NCBI GenBank assembly: GCA_945905735.1
Contig: CAMDQC010000015.1
Span: 1-54,341, forward strand
Length of the DNA: 54,341 bases
Direction of reading: 5' to 3'
Origin: Prosthecobacter debontii
GTDB lineage: Bacteria; Verrucomicrobiota; Verrucomicrobiia; Chthoniobacterales; Chthoniobacteraceae
This document shows positions 17,116 through 25,291 of the stretch, piece after piece. The notes under the pieces were generated by a model, which worked only from the letters and a program-made list of their open reading frames with translations, was not told the DNA's origin and made no database searches. The position numbers and the translations under genes were made by a program. The number at the start of each line of letters is the position of its first letter. Position 1 is the stretch's first letter.

Positions 17116-19554
17116 TTAGTTCAAATAGCGAAACTCGGCGCACGCAAACAGCGCGTGGCTGAGCGTCGCCCACGACGCCTCGGCTTCCGCGCCTTTCTCC
17201 CCGAGATACGCAATGGCGCGCTGGCGCTCGGCATCGGTCGCCTTTCGCCCGAGGGCGAGCTGGTGCAGGAGGTGGATGCGAGCATCGAGGTCCAGCGGGC
17301 TCGCCAGCACGCGCTGCGCGGTGGCCAGTGCGCTGGCTCGGACGAATGGGCTGTTCATTAAATAGAGCGCCTGCGACGGGACATTCGTCGTCTCCCGCGA
17401 TGCGATGACGAGGCTCGGCTCGGCGAAATCGAACAGCTCCAGCGACTCCGGCACGAAGTCCCGCACGATGGGCAGATACACGCTCCGCTTCTTCGACTGG
17501 GCATCGGTGAACGCGCTCGGCGACAGCCCGCGCCCGATGTAGCCGTTGCCGATGTTGTAAATAATGGAGCCGTTCGGCGGCACGGCGTCGAGCTGCCCGC
17601 TGATGGCGAGGATCGCATCGCGGATGCTCTCCGCATCGAGGCGGCGCGGCTCTTGCCGCCACAGCAAGCGGTTGCTCGGATCGATCTCGTTCGCCGCGCT
17701 ATTGTGCGCGGCGGAGAGGCCGTAAGTGCGCGTCAGCACGAGTTCGCGGATGAGAGCCTTCGTGCTCCAGCCCAGGCCGCCGCTCTCCACAGGCGTCGCA
17801 TATTTCACCGCGAGAAAATCCAGCAGTTCCGGGTGGCTCGGCTTCTCTCCCATCGCGCCGAAATTGTCCTCCGTCGCCACGAGCCCATCGCCGAAGAGAT
17901 GCTGCCAGACACGGTTCACCATCACGCGCGCCGTCAGGGGATTCCCCTGCGTGAGCCACTCGGCGAGCTGCGCGCGACCACTCGCCGTCGCTGGGATGGC
18001 GGGCGGTGCGAGGGAAAATACGGCGGCGAATCCGCGAGGGATGGTGTCGCTCGGTTGGTCCACTTCTCCGCGAATGAGGAGGGGCGCATTGGTCGGCTTT
18101 GTTTCCAGCACGCCCATGCACTCCGGGCGCGTCGGGTCGCGCGGCTTCGCGTCGGCTACTTTGCCCTTTTGCTTCTGCGCCGCTGCGATGAGCCGGGGGA
18201 AGAGGACCGCCTTCTCCGCGTCCGACATCGTGCCGATGCGGGCGGCGAGCTTCGGGTTTTTCTTCTTCGCGTAAGCGACCAAGCGGCCCTCTTGCTCGGG
18301 CGTCAGCTTCTCGCCCACGGGCGCGGCGACTTCGACAGGTTGCGCGGGGGCTTCCGTCGCGGCTTGCGGCGTCAGCGGGATGAGCGGCGAGCCGTTCCGG
18401 TTCTGACCGCCCGACGTGCCGTAGTAAGTCTCGGTGCTGTGGAAAATTCCCGCCATCGCGTAATAATCGCGTTGGGTGATCGGGTCGAACTTATGGTCGT
18501 GACACCTCGCGCACGCCACCGTCGTCGCCAGCACGGCGCGGCTCGCCGTGTCGAGCTGCTCGTCCACCAAGTCCGCCGTGAACTGCTTCTTGTTCTTCTC
18601 GTTCAGCCCCTTCGGCCCCAGGGCTAAAAAGCCCGTCGCCACCAGCAGCGCATCGCGCTCTTGCGGCGAGGTGTGCGGCATCAGGTCCCCCGCGATTTGC
18701 TCCCGCACAAACTGGTCGTAAGGCTTATCCGCATTCACGGCCGCGATGACCCAATCCCGATACCGCCACGCCTCCGGGAACGTGTAATTGCGCTCCTTCC
18801 CCGTGCTCTCCGCATATCGCGCCACATCCAGCCAATGCCGCCCCCACCGCTCGCCAAACTGCGGCGACGCCAACAGCGCATCCACCGTCTTCTCCAGCGA
18901 CGGCGCAGCCACAAAAGCCTCCACCTCATCCGGCCTCGGCGGCAGCCCCACGAGATCGAAATAAACCCGACGCAACAAAGCACGCGGCTCCGCATCCGCG
19001 ACCGGCGCGATCCCTTTTTCCTCCTGCGCCGCACGGATAAAACGATCCACATCCCTCCGGGCCCAATCACTTTTCCCCACCGGCGGCTTCGCCGAAACCG
19101 GCGGGACAAACGCCCAAAACTTCCGCCCTTCCTCCACATCAATCTTGCGCGTCACCGCCTTCGCCCCGCCCTCCCGAGGGTCCGGCGCACCCATCGCGAT
19201 CCATTGCTCGAACTTCGCGATTACCTCCGCCGCCAGCGGCCCGCCTTGCTTAGGCGGCGGCATCACCTCCTCCTTATCGTGAGAGCGCATCCGCTCCAAA
19301 ATGAGGCTCTCCTTCGGATTGCGCGGCACCACCGCGTGCCCCGTCTCTCCACCCGCCAGAGTTGCTTCGCGCGTATCGAGCAAGAGCCCGCCCTTCTGCT
19401 TTTTGCTCTCCACCGAATGGCACTCGTAGCACTTCGATGCGAGGACAGGACGGATGTTCTTTTCGAAAAACTCCACCCCCACCGCATCCACTGCCCGCGC
19501 GGAAAAGATGGGCGACAGAGTGACAAGGCAGATGCTCAGAGTTCGGACATTCAT
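17116..19554 (-). CDS. PSD1-domain cytochrome c protein (DUF1549/DUF1553)
   Basis: An exported haem protein of 812 residues, characteristic of Planctomycetes and Verrucomicrobia. After a signal peptide (about 1-21) comes the cytochrome c motif CYECH (residues 42-46), then a MPPPK stretch typical of these cytochromes. DUF1549 (FWAFVPPV ... GRHWLDVARYAES) and DUF1553 (NPLTARVMVNRVWQHLFG ... SQALYLMNSPFV) follow. A role in polysaccharide degradation or periplasmic oxidation is suggested for the family but unproven. Such genes normally sit beside a DUF1501 sulfatase-like gene; here the neighbours are an AEC transporter and adenosine deaminase, which is unusual. The ATG at 19554 gives an intact signal peptide. 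Confidence 0.9.
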   Translation of the reverse strand: MNVRTLSICLVTLSPIFSARAVDAVGVEFFEKNIRPVLASKCYECHSVESKKQKGGLLLDTREATLAGGETGHAVVPRNPKESLILERMRSHDKEEVMPPPKQGGPLAAEVIAKFEQWIAMGAPDPREGGAKAVTRKIDVEEGRKFWAFVPPVSAKPPVGKSDWARRDVDRFIRAAQEEKGIAPVADAEPRALLRRVYFDLVGLPPRPDEVEAFVAAPSLEKTVDALLASPQFGERWGRHWLDVARYAESTGKERNYTFPEAWRYRDWVIAAVNADKPYDQFVREQIAGDLMPHTSPQERDALLVATGFLALGPKGLNEKNKKQFTADLVDEQLDTASRAVLATTVACARCHDHKFDPITQRDYYAMAGIFHSTETYYGTSGGQNRNGSPLIPLTPQAATEAPAQPVEVAAPVGEKLTPEQEGRLVAYAKKKNPKLAARIGTMSDAEKAVLFPRLIAAAQKQKGKVADAKPRDPTRPECMGVLETKPTNAPLLIRGEVDQPSDTIPRGFAAVFSLAPPAIPATASGRAQLAEWLTQGNPLTARVMVNRVWQHLFGDGLVATEDNFGAMGEKPSHPELLDFLAVKYATPVESGGLGWSTKALIRELVLTRTYGLSAAHNSAANEIDPSNRLLWRQEPRRLDAESIRDAILAISGQLDAVPPNGSIIYNIGNGYIGRGLSPSAFTDAQSKKRSVYLPIVRDFVPESLELFDFAEPSLVIASRETTNVPSQALYLMNSPFVRASALATAQRVLASPLDLDARIHLLHQLALGRKATDAERQRAIAYLGEKGAEAEASWATLSHALFACAEFRYLN

Positions 19555-19687
19555 GGCGGTATGCCGAGAGATAGCGCAGAGAGGGCTGTGTGGGACAAGT
19601 CTGCACTCACGCGGCGAAATCTGTGGATTTCGTCAGAACGGGTGAAGAGCCGGCATTATGTCACGGACACGGCACGTTCTTGCCATC

Positions 19688-19721
19688 TGTTCGTAACACT
19701 TGCAGGCAAATGTTCGGAACA
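19688..19721. promoter_or_regulatory. two copies of an 11-bp palindrome upstream of the phosphate operon
   Basis: TGTTCGTAACA (19688-19698) and TGTTCGGAACA (19711-19721) are near-identical, each an inverted repeat of TGTT/AACA, with starts 23 bases apart, so they face the same side of the helix. The second ends five bases before the phoU ATG (19727). This looks like a tandem operator or PhoB/PhoP-type box for the phoU-pst operon. It does not match the E. coli Pho box closely, and the regulator is not encoded here. Confidence 0.55.
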
Positions 19722-19726
19722 AACCA

Positions 19727-20821
19727 ATGCCATCGCACTACGAAGAATCACTCGAACGAGACGTAAACCGCATCCGCGGGAAAGTCTCCGAAATGGCCAA
19801 GCTCGGCGAAGACGCGCTCACCGCGTGCATCGGCGCGCTCGTCGCTCAGGATCGCAAAAAGGCCTACGCGGTAATCCTCCGCGACCGCCGCATCGACGAG
19901 CTAGAGAAAGAAGTAGATCGCCTTTGTCTGGAGTTCCTCGTCCGCCAGCAACCCGTCGCACGCCACCTGCGCTTTGCCTACATCACCATCAAGGTGAACC
20001 TCGAGCTTGAGCGCGTCGGGGATTATGCGGAGAGCATTGCCCGGCAGATTATCAAACTCACGAAAACATCCGCTACGGTTCCAATGGAGCGCTTTCAACA
20101 ACTCGCCGCCATCGCTATCCCGATGCTGCGCGACGCGGTGAAGGCGTTCATCACCAGCGATGCGGACCTCGCCCGTGATGTGATGAAGCGTGAGGCCGAG
20201 ACGGATGCGCTCCGTTCGCAAATCAACGCCGACATTTTCCTGCTAGTGAAGGACGGCAAGATTCCGCAGGAGGCTGCAAATCCTCTTCAGACAATCGCCC
20301 GCCGTTACGAGCGGGTGGCGGATCAGGCCACGAACATCGCCGAGGAAGTGATCTACATGGTGACAGGCGAAGACCCGAAAGCCCACGGCGGCGATACGTG
20401 GCGCATGGTATTCATCGACGAGCACAACCACTGCCGCAGCCAGCTCGCCGAGGCTATCGCGAATCAGCTCGAGCAACCGCAATTTATCTTCGCCAGCGCA
20501 GGGCTCGACCCGCAGCCGATTGACCCCGCGACGGCCGCGTTTCTCGAAAGCAAAGGCATCGCGCCGCGCAATCCACAGAGCAAAGGCATCGGCCAGCTTC
20601 CAAATCTCGAAGCCGCGCAAATCATCGTCGCACTCGATCCCGCGGCGAAGCGCGCATTTCCGAAACCGACGAAAGCCGTATGCCTCGATTGGAGCATCTC
20701 GGACCCCAGCACCATCGCGGACCCAGCAGAAAAACAAGCGGCCTTTGAGCAAACTTACACCTTCCTCTACGAGCAAATCAGCGACCTCTGCGAAGGCGTG
20801 CTCGGCGACAAAATCTCCTGA
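19727..20821 (+). CDS. phoU: PhoU fused to a low-molecular-weight phosphatase/ArsC-like domain lacking the nucleophile Cys
   Basis: A 364-residue fusion. Residues 1 to about 215 form two PhoU three-helix bundles (ERDVNRIRGKVSEMAKLGED and the second-repeat ERVADQATNIAEEV), the family that links Pst transport to PhoR signalling. From about 225 a second domain shows the P-loop FIDEHNHCRSQLAEAIA. In LMW phosphatases and arsenate reductases this reads C-T-G-N-x-C-R-S. Here the catalytic first Cys is Asp (D231), while C236, R237 and the C-terminal SDPS loop Asp remain. The domain is thus probably a phosphate/oxyanion sensor or has altered chemistry (inference). I choose ATG 19727 over a TTG nine codons upstream. 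It leads the pst operon, 24 bases before pstS. Confidence 0.88.
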   Translation: MPSHYEESLERDVNRIRGKVSEMAKLGEDALTACIGALVAQDRKKAYAVILRDRRIDELEKEVDRLCLEFLVRQQPVARHLRFAYITIKVNLELERVGDYAESIARQIIKLTKTSATVPMERFQQLAAIAIPMLRDAVKAFITSDADLARDVMKREAETDALRSQINADIFLLVKDGKIPQEAANPLQTIARRYERVADQATNIAEEVIYMVTGEDPKAHGGDTWRMVFIDEHNHCRSQLAEAIANQLEQPQFIFASAGLDPQPIDPATAAFLESKGIAPRNPQSKGIGQLPNLEAAQIIVALDPAAKRAFPKPTKAVCLDWSISDPSTIADPAEKQAAFEQTYTFLYEQISDLCEGVLGDKIS

Positions 20822-20845
20822 TTTAACCAAAACAAAAAACACACA

Positions 20846-21727
20846 ATGAAACGCAAACAATTCATCCTTACGACACTCGTAGCAGCTACCAGCCTCGTGC
20901 TGACGGGCTGCGGCAAAAAAGACGGTGTAAAGAAAATCGAAATCCGCATGAAGGGCTCGGACACCATGATTCAGCTCGGCACTGCATGGGCTGAAGCCTA
21001 TCGCAAAGTGAAGCCGAACGTCTTCGTGAACGCCAACGGCGGCGGAACCGGCACCGGCTTCGCGGCACTGCAAAACAACACGACCGACGTCTGCATGGCT
21101 TCGCGTGAGATCAAAGGCGAAGAAAAGGAAAAGACCAAAGCGGCCACGACGAAGGATGTCATCGAACACACCGTCGCGTATGACGCGCTCGCGGTTTACA
21201 CGCACCCATCGAACCCAATTAAGGAAATCTCCATCGAAGAACTCACCGAGATTTGGGCTGAAGGCGGCGCGATCGAAACGTGGGAAAAAATCAACCCAGC
21301 ATTCACCGGCAAGATGGTTCTCGTCGGACGTCAGAACAACTCCGGCACATACGATTATTTCCGTGAACATATTTGCGGCAAAACGGCTGAGAAAAAGCAG
21401 CGCGAATTCCGTCAGGGCGTTAGCGAGCTGAACGGAAGCTCGGAAGTCTGCGAACAAATCGGCAAGACGCCGACAGCCATAGGATACAGCGGCATGGGCT
21501 ACAAAACGCCGCATGTGAACTGGCTCAAAGTTTCCAAAAAGAAGGGCGAACCCGGCGTCGAGCCCGGCGCTAACGCAGCACGCGATAAGAGCTACCCGAT
21601 TGCACGCGGCCTCTACCTTTACACCGCTGGCGAAGCGACCGGGGAAACGAAGGAGTTCCTCGACTGGATCAAAGGCCCAGAAGGCCAAGCCATCGTGAAC
21701 AAAGAAGGCTTCGTCTCGCTTAAGTAA
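20846..21727 (+). CDS. pstS: phosphate ABC transporter substrate-binding lipoprotein
   Basis: The periplasmic phosphate-binding component, 293 residues. The N-terminus is a lipoprotein signal ending LVLTGC (Cys at residue 22). Ligand-binding segments typical of PstS are visible: KGSDTM, GGGTGTGFAAL, MASREIK and NNSGTYDYFRE, which supply Ser, Thr, Arg and Asp contacts to phosphate. It follows phoU by 24 bases and is separated from pstC by a strong hairpin, which may allow excess of this component over the membrane subunits. Confidence 0.95.
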   Translation: MKRKQFILTTLVAATSLVLTGCGKKDGVKKIEIRMKGSDTMIQLGTAWAEAYRKVKPNVFVNANGGGTGTGFAALQNNTTDVCMASREIKGEEKEKTKAATTKDVIEHTVAYDALAVYTHPSNPIKEISIEELTEIWAEGGAIETWEKINPAFTGKMVLVGRQNNSGTYDYFREHICGKTAEKKQREFRQGVSELNGSSEVCEQIGKTPTAIGYSGMGYKTPHVNWLKVSKKKGEPGVEPGANAARDKSYPIARGLYLYTAGEATGETKEFLDWIKGPEGQAIVNKEGFVSLK

Positions 21728-21742
21728 CTATTGAATCAACAA

Positions 21743-21778
21743 GCAGCCGCTCCGCTGACCATCCGGCGGGGCGGCTGC
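21743..21778 (+). repeat. 15-bp hairpin between pstS and pstC
   Basis: GCAGCCGCTCCGCTG (21743-21757) pairs along its whole length with 21764-21778, counting two G-U pairs, around the 6-base loop ACCATC. No U-tract follows, so it is not a standard terminator. A REP-like role in stabilising upstream pstS mRNA or dampening pstC translation is inferred from its position. Confidence 0.8.
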
Positions 21779-21793
21779 CATTTCAAACACTTG

Positions 21794-22786
21794 ATGCCTG
21801 AAAACACCCCGGTAAAACGCCGAAAATTCCAATTCTTCGACTTCATTGAGAAGCCGATGGAACTGTTCATCCGCATTTGCGGCTGGAGCTCAATCATCGG
21901 CATCGCGACGATCTTCGTTTTCATCTTCAAAGAGGCTGGGCCGATGGTGCCACGGCTCGACTGGGTAGAGTTCTTTACCAGTTCCCGTTGGATTCCAAAT
22001 CCAGCGCCCGGCAACCCCGCGAGCTACGGTGCGCTTGCGCTCATCGTGGGCACATTCGGCACGACTTTCATCGCGCTAATTATCGCTGTTCCAGTCGGTC
22101 TCGGCGCAGCGGTTTACATCGGCGAATTTGCGACGGGAAAAGTGAAGGAGACGCTGAAAGTCGTCATCGAACTTCTCGCTGCGATTCCCAGCATCGTGTG
22201 GGGCTTCATCGGGCTAATGGTGCTCGGGCCACTCGTGAAAAGTATCTTCACCGCAGCACCCGGCAGCGCGTGGAGCAAAATCATGGTGACGCTACAACTT
22301 GCCAGCGCCGATGGCGGCACCACGCAAGGAACAAACCTGCTCACCGGCGGCATCATTCTCGCGCTGATGAGCGTGCCCGTCATCGTCTCGCTCTCCGAAG
22401 ACGCACTGCGCGCTGTGCCGGATAATTTTCGCGAAGCATCGCTCGCACTTGGGGCTAACACGTGGGAAACCGTCCGCCGTGTGCTTTTCCCAGCCGCCCG
22501 CAACGGTTTGCTCGCCGCGTGTCTGCTCGGAATGGGCCGCGCCATCGGCGAAACAATGGCCGTGCTGCTCGCCACCGGCCACAGCAACCGAATCCCCGAA
22601 GCGCTCACCGATCCCGTCCGAACGATGACCGCCACCATCGCCGCCGAAATGGGAGAATGCGTGCAAGGCGATGACCATTACCGCGTCCTCTTCATCCTCG
22701 GCATCGTCCTCTTCGTCATCACCTGCGCGGTGAACGTCGCGGGCGACCTCATCATCAAAGGCGTGAAAAAAGCGAACAAAGCATAA
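21794..22786 (+). CDS. pstC: phosphate ABC transporter permease PstC
   Basis: One of two inner-membrane channel subunits for phosphate, 330 residues from the ATG at 21794. Six or so hydrophobic helices are visible. The EAA coupling loop that contacts the ATPase reads LRAVPDNFREASLALGANTW, and GRAIGETMAVLLATG is a PstC signature. An in-frame TTG at 21731 would make translation run straight through the intercistronic hairpin, so I reject it. The gene ends two bases before pstA, as expected of an operon. Confidence 0.94.
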   Translation: MPENTPVKRRKFQFFDFIEKPMELFIRICGWSSIIGIATIFVFIFKEAGPMVPRLDWVEFFTSSRWIPNPAPGNPASYGALALIVGTFGTTFIALIIAVPVGLGAAVYIGEFATGKVKETLKVVIELLAAIPSIVWGFIGLMVLGPLVKSIFTAAPGSAWSKIMVTLQLASADGGTTQGTNLLTGGIILALMSVPVIVSLSEDALRAVPDNFREASLALGANTWETVRRVLFPAARNGLLAACLLGMGRAIGETMAVLLATGHSNRIPEALTDPVRTMTATIAAEMGECVQGDDHYRVLFILGIVLFVITCAVNVAGDLIIKGVKKANKA

Positions 22787-22788
22787 GC

Positions 22789-23745
22789 ATGGAAACCGCC
22801 TCAAAAAATCCATTCGCGCCCGGAGAATTCGAGCGCAAAAAAGACCAAGCCCTTGCACACAGAAAGTGGGTCATGTTCGGCTTTTGTATGCTGCTCGTGC
22901 TGCCTCTCATCGCGATCCTCGTCGATATTTTCTGGAAAGCCGCGCCTGTGCTTTCATTCGACTACCTCACTGAGAATCCGACCAACAAAGGAAAAGAAGG
23001 CGGACTGTGGGCGCCGCTCATCGGCACATTTTACCTCGTCATCGGCTCGCTGCTCGTCGTCACTCCCGTCGGGATTTTGGCGGCGATTTACATGAACGAA
23101 TACGCCAAGGACGGCTGGCTAAATCGCACCATCGGCATCGCAGTCACCAGTCTCGCTGGCGTGCCGAGTATCGTTCACGGCTTGTTTGGGCTCGGTGCAT
23201 TCGTGCTCGCGATGCTGCCTGGCTTTAACGCAATGCTCGGCCTCGAAGGGGATGAAAAATGGGAAGCCGGACTGCTCACCGCATCGCTCACCGTCGCTGT
23301 GATGAACCTGCCAGTCATCATCACCAGCACCCGCGAAGCCCTCGGCGCAGTGCCGCAGTCCTTCCGCGAAGCGTGCTGGAATCTTGGCGCGACCCGCTTT
23401 CAAACCATCCGCACCATCGTCCTGCCAAACTCGCTCAGCGGGATGCTCACCGGCATCATCCTCGTCGTCAGCCGTGCGGCAGGCGAGACAGCGCCCATCC
23501 TTTTCACTGGCGCGACATTCTTCAAATTCATCGCCGACGAAGGCGTGGAAAAATGGTTCCCATACGGCCCCGGCGAGCCGTTCATGGCCATGTCCATGCA
23601 CCTCAACATCATCTCAAACCAAATCTCGCAGATGCCTGAAAACATGAAGTTCGGGTGCGCCGCCGTGCTCATCGCCCTCATCCTCATCATCAACAGTTTC
23701 TCCATCGCGCTCCGCGTCTGGCTGCGCGGTCGCAAACGCTGGTAG
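22789..23745 (+). CDS. pstA: phosphate ABC transporter permease PstA
   Basis: The second channel subunit, 318 residues, with a cytoplasmic N-terminus and about six membrane helices. The EAA loop reads LGAVPQSFREACWNLGATRF, followed by SRAAGETAPILFTGATFF, a PstA hallmark. It starts two bases after the pstC stop and ends three bases before pstB1. PstC and PstA form the usual heterodimer; the two different downstream ATPases would match this two-fold pseudo-symmetry. Confidence 0.94.
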   Translation: METASKNPFAPGEFERKKDQALAHRKWVMFGFCMLLVLPLIAILVDIFWKAAPVLSFDYLTENPTNKGKEGGLWAPLIGTFYLVIGSLLVVTPVGILAAIYMNEYAKDGWLNRTIGIAVTSLAGVPSIVHGLFGLGAFVLAMLPGFNAMLGLEGDEKWEAGLLTASLTVAVMNLPVIITSTREALGAVPQSFREACWNLGATRFQTIRTIVLPNSLSGMLTGIILVVSRAAGETAPILFTGATFFKFIADEGVEKWFPYGPGEPFMAMSMHLNIISNQISQMPENMKFGCAAVLIALILIINSFSIALRVWLRGRKRW

Positions 23746-23748
23746 CCC

Positions 23749-24504
23749 ATGACTTCACCACACATCGAATTCCAAAACGTCTCCACCCGCTACGGCTCGA
23801 AAGACATCCTAAAAAACGTCAGCTTCACCGTCGGGAGAAACGAAATTTTTGGCATCATCGGCCCCGCCAACTCGGGGAAAACGACGATGCTCAAATCCAT
23901 CAATCGCACACTCGAATTCATCGGCGGCGCGACCCGCACCGGCACCATCACCATCAACGGCGAAGACACGCGCCAGATGGACCCAAACGCCCTGCGCCGC
24001 CGCATCGGCATGGTCTTCCCGCTGCCCGTCGGACTGCCCATGACCGTGTGGGAAAACGTCGCCTACGCCCCGCGCAGAATGGGCATCAATAACAAAGAAG
24101 AGCTAAACGAAATCGTCGAACGCTGCCTGCGCCAAAGCGTGCTCTGGGACGAAGTCAAAGACCGGCTCGACCTACTCGGCACCCGACTCAGCGGCGGACA
24201 ACAACAGCGCCTCACTCTCGCCCGAGCGCTCTCACTTTCGCCCGAGATTTTGTGCCTCGATGAATTCAGCATCGCCATCGATCCCGTGACCACGATGCGC
24301 ATCGAAGACGTGCTCAAAGAGCTACGCAAAACCATGACGATCATCCTCGTCACCAACCTTACCCAACAAGCCCGCCGCCTCGCCGACCGCACCATGTTTT
24401 TCTGGCGCGGCGAAGTCATCGAACTCGACAAGACCGATGTCATCTTCAGCGACAAGCCAGCGGACAAACGCACGTTTGATTACGTGAACGGAGTTTTCGG
24501 ATGA
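23749..24504 (+). CDS. pstB: phosphate ABC transporter ATPase PstB1, with altered Q-loop and H-loop
   Basis: A cytoplasmic ATPase of 251 residues. Walker A is GPANSGKTT (38-46), the signature LSGGQQQR (147-154) is perfect, and Walker B LCLDEF keeps D171 and the catalytic E172. Two conserved residues are missing: the Q-loop Gln, normally in VFQKPNPFP, is Pro91 (VFPLPVGLP), and the H-loop His, normally VTHN, is Asn203 (LVTNLTQQ). Its own ATP site should therefore be weak or non-hydrolytic, while its intact signature can complete the partner's site. Its stop overlaps the pstB2 start as ATGA. The reading frame is otherwise undamaged, so this is not a pseudogene. Confidence 0.93.
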   Translation: MTSPHIEFQNVSTRYGSKDILKNVSFTVGRNEIFGIIGPANSGKTTMLKSINRTLEFIGGATRTGTITINGEDTRQMDPNALRRRIGMVFPLPVGLPMTVWENVAYAPRRMGINNKEELNEIVERCLRQSVLWDEVKDRLDLLGTRLSGGQQQRLTLARALSLSPEILCLDEFSIAIDPVTTMRIEDVLKELRKTMTIILVTNLTQQARRLADRTMFFWRGEVIELDKTDVIFSDKPADKRTFDYVNGVFG

Positions 24505-25268
24505 CACAAACCAACGCCATCACCACCCGCGACCTCAAGCTCTGGTACGGTAACTTCCAAGCACTGCTCGGCGTTTCCGTGGACATCAAGCAAGGGCAAA
24601 TCACCTCACTCATCGGACCCAGCGGATGTGGAAAAACCACGCTTCTGCGCTGCTTCAATCGCGTCAACGAACGCTACGGAAACGTCCGCACGGAAGGGGA
24701 AGTCAAAATCCTCGATAAGAACATCTACGAGCCCGACGTCTCTCTCGCCGAGCTGCGCAAAAGAGTCGGGATGGTCTTCCAACGCCCAAACCCGCTGCCG
24801 ATTTCCGTGTATGAAAACGTCGTCTTCGGAATGCGAATCCACAGCCCGCAAAAGCTCACCACCAGCGACCTCGACGATGCCGTAGAGAAAGCGCTCACCG
24901 AGACGGGACTATGGGCCGACCTCAAAGACCGGCTCGACGCAAAAGCCACCACGCTCCAGCTCGAACAGCAGCAAAAACTCTGCATCGCCCGCCTCCTCCC
25001 GCTAAAGCCCGAAGTCATCCTCATGGATGAACCATGCAGCGCACTCGACGTAGAAGGCACTAAAGCCATCGAGGAACTCATGTGGTCGCTCGCTGGGAAA
25101 TTCACCATCGTCATCGTCACGCACAACATGGCGCAGGCGCGCCGCGCATCGCACGAGTGTATCTTCATGCTCATGGGCGAATTCGTGGAGCACTCGCGGA
25201 CGGAGGACCTCTTCCTAAACCCACGCAATCCGAAGACCGCCGAATACATCGAGGGGCGTTACGGCTAG
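24501..25268 (+). CDS. pstB: phosphate ABC transporter ATPase PstB2, with degenerate signature motif
   Basis: The second ATPase, 255 residues. Walker A GPSGCGKTT (39-47), Q-loop Gln94 (VFQRPNPLP), Walker B LMDEP (D176, E177) and H-loop His208 (VTHNM) are all canonical. The ABC signature is not: where LSGGQ is expected the sequence reads LQLEQ (152-156). This protein should bind and hydrolyse ATP only together with a partner that supplies LSGGQ, which PstB1 does. The gene overlaps pstB1 by four bases and is the last of the operon, 13 bases from the convergent giant-protease gene. Confidence 0.93.
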   Translation: MTQTNAITTRDLKLWYGNFQALLGVSVDIKQGQITSLIGPSGCGKTTLLRCFNRVNERYGNVRTEGEVKILDKNIYEPDVSLAELRKRVGMVFQRPNPLPISVYENVVFGMRIHSPQKLTTSDLDDAVEKALTETGLWADLKDRLDAKATTLQLEQQQKLCIARLLPLKPEVILMDEPCSALDVEGTKAIEELMWSLAGKFTIVIVTHNMAQARRASHECIFMLMGEFVEHSRTEDLFLNPRNPKTAEYIEGRYG

Positions 25269-25272
25269 GTGC

Positions 25273-25291
25273 GACGAAGGGCTACTTCGTC
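25273..25291. terminator. possible bidirectional hairpin between pstB2 and the convergent protease gene
   Basis: GACGAAG (25273-25279) pairs perfectly with CTTCGTC (25285-25291) around GGCTA. It straddles the stop codon of the minus-strand protease gene and lies just after the pstB2 stop. No clear U-tract follows on either strand, so termination is only suggested by its position between convergent genes. Confidence 0.35.

Noticed and set aside
18661..19726. A long plus-strand frame running up to phoU
   Set aside because: It is the antisense of the PSD1 gene; the real phoU frame starts at 19727 in a different register.
21731..21793. TTG start for pstC and the hairpin as a terminator of pstS
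   Set aside because: The TTG start would translate the hairpin and add a non-conserved extension; the hairpin has no U-tract and pstC clearly continues the operon.
24501..25268. PstB2 as a decaying pseudogene because of its missing LSGGQ
   Set aside because: All other catalytic motifs are intact, the frame is full length, and the losses in PstB1 are exactly complementary, which argues for selection.
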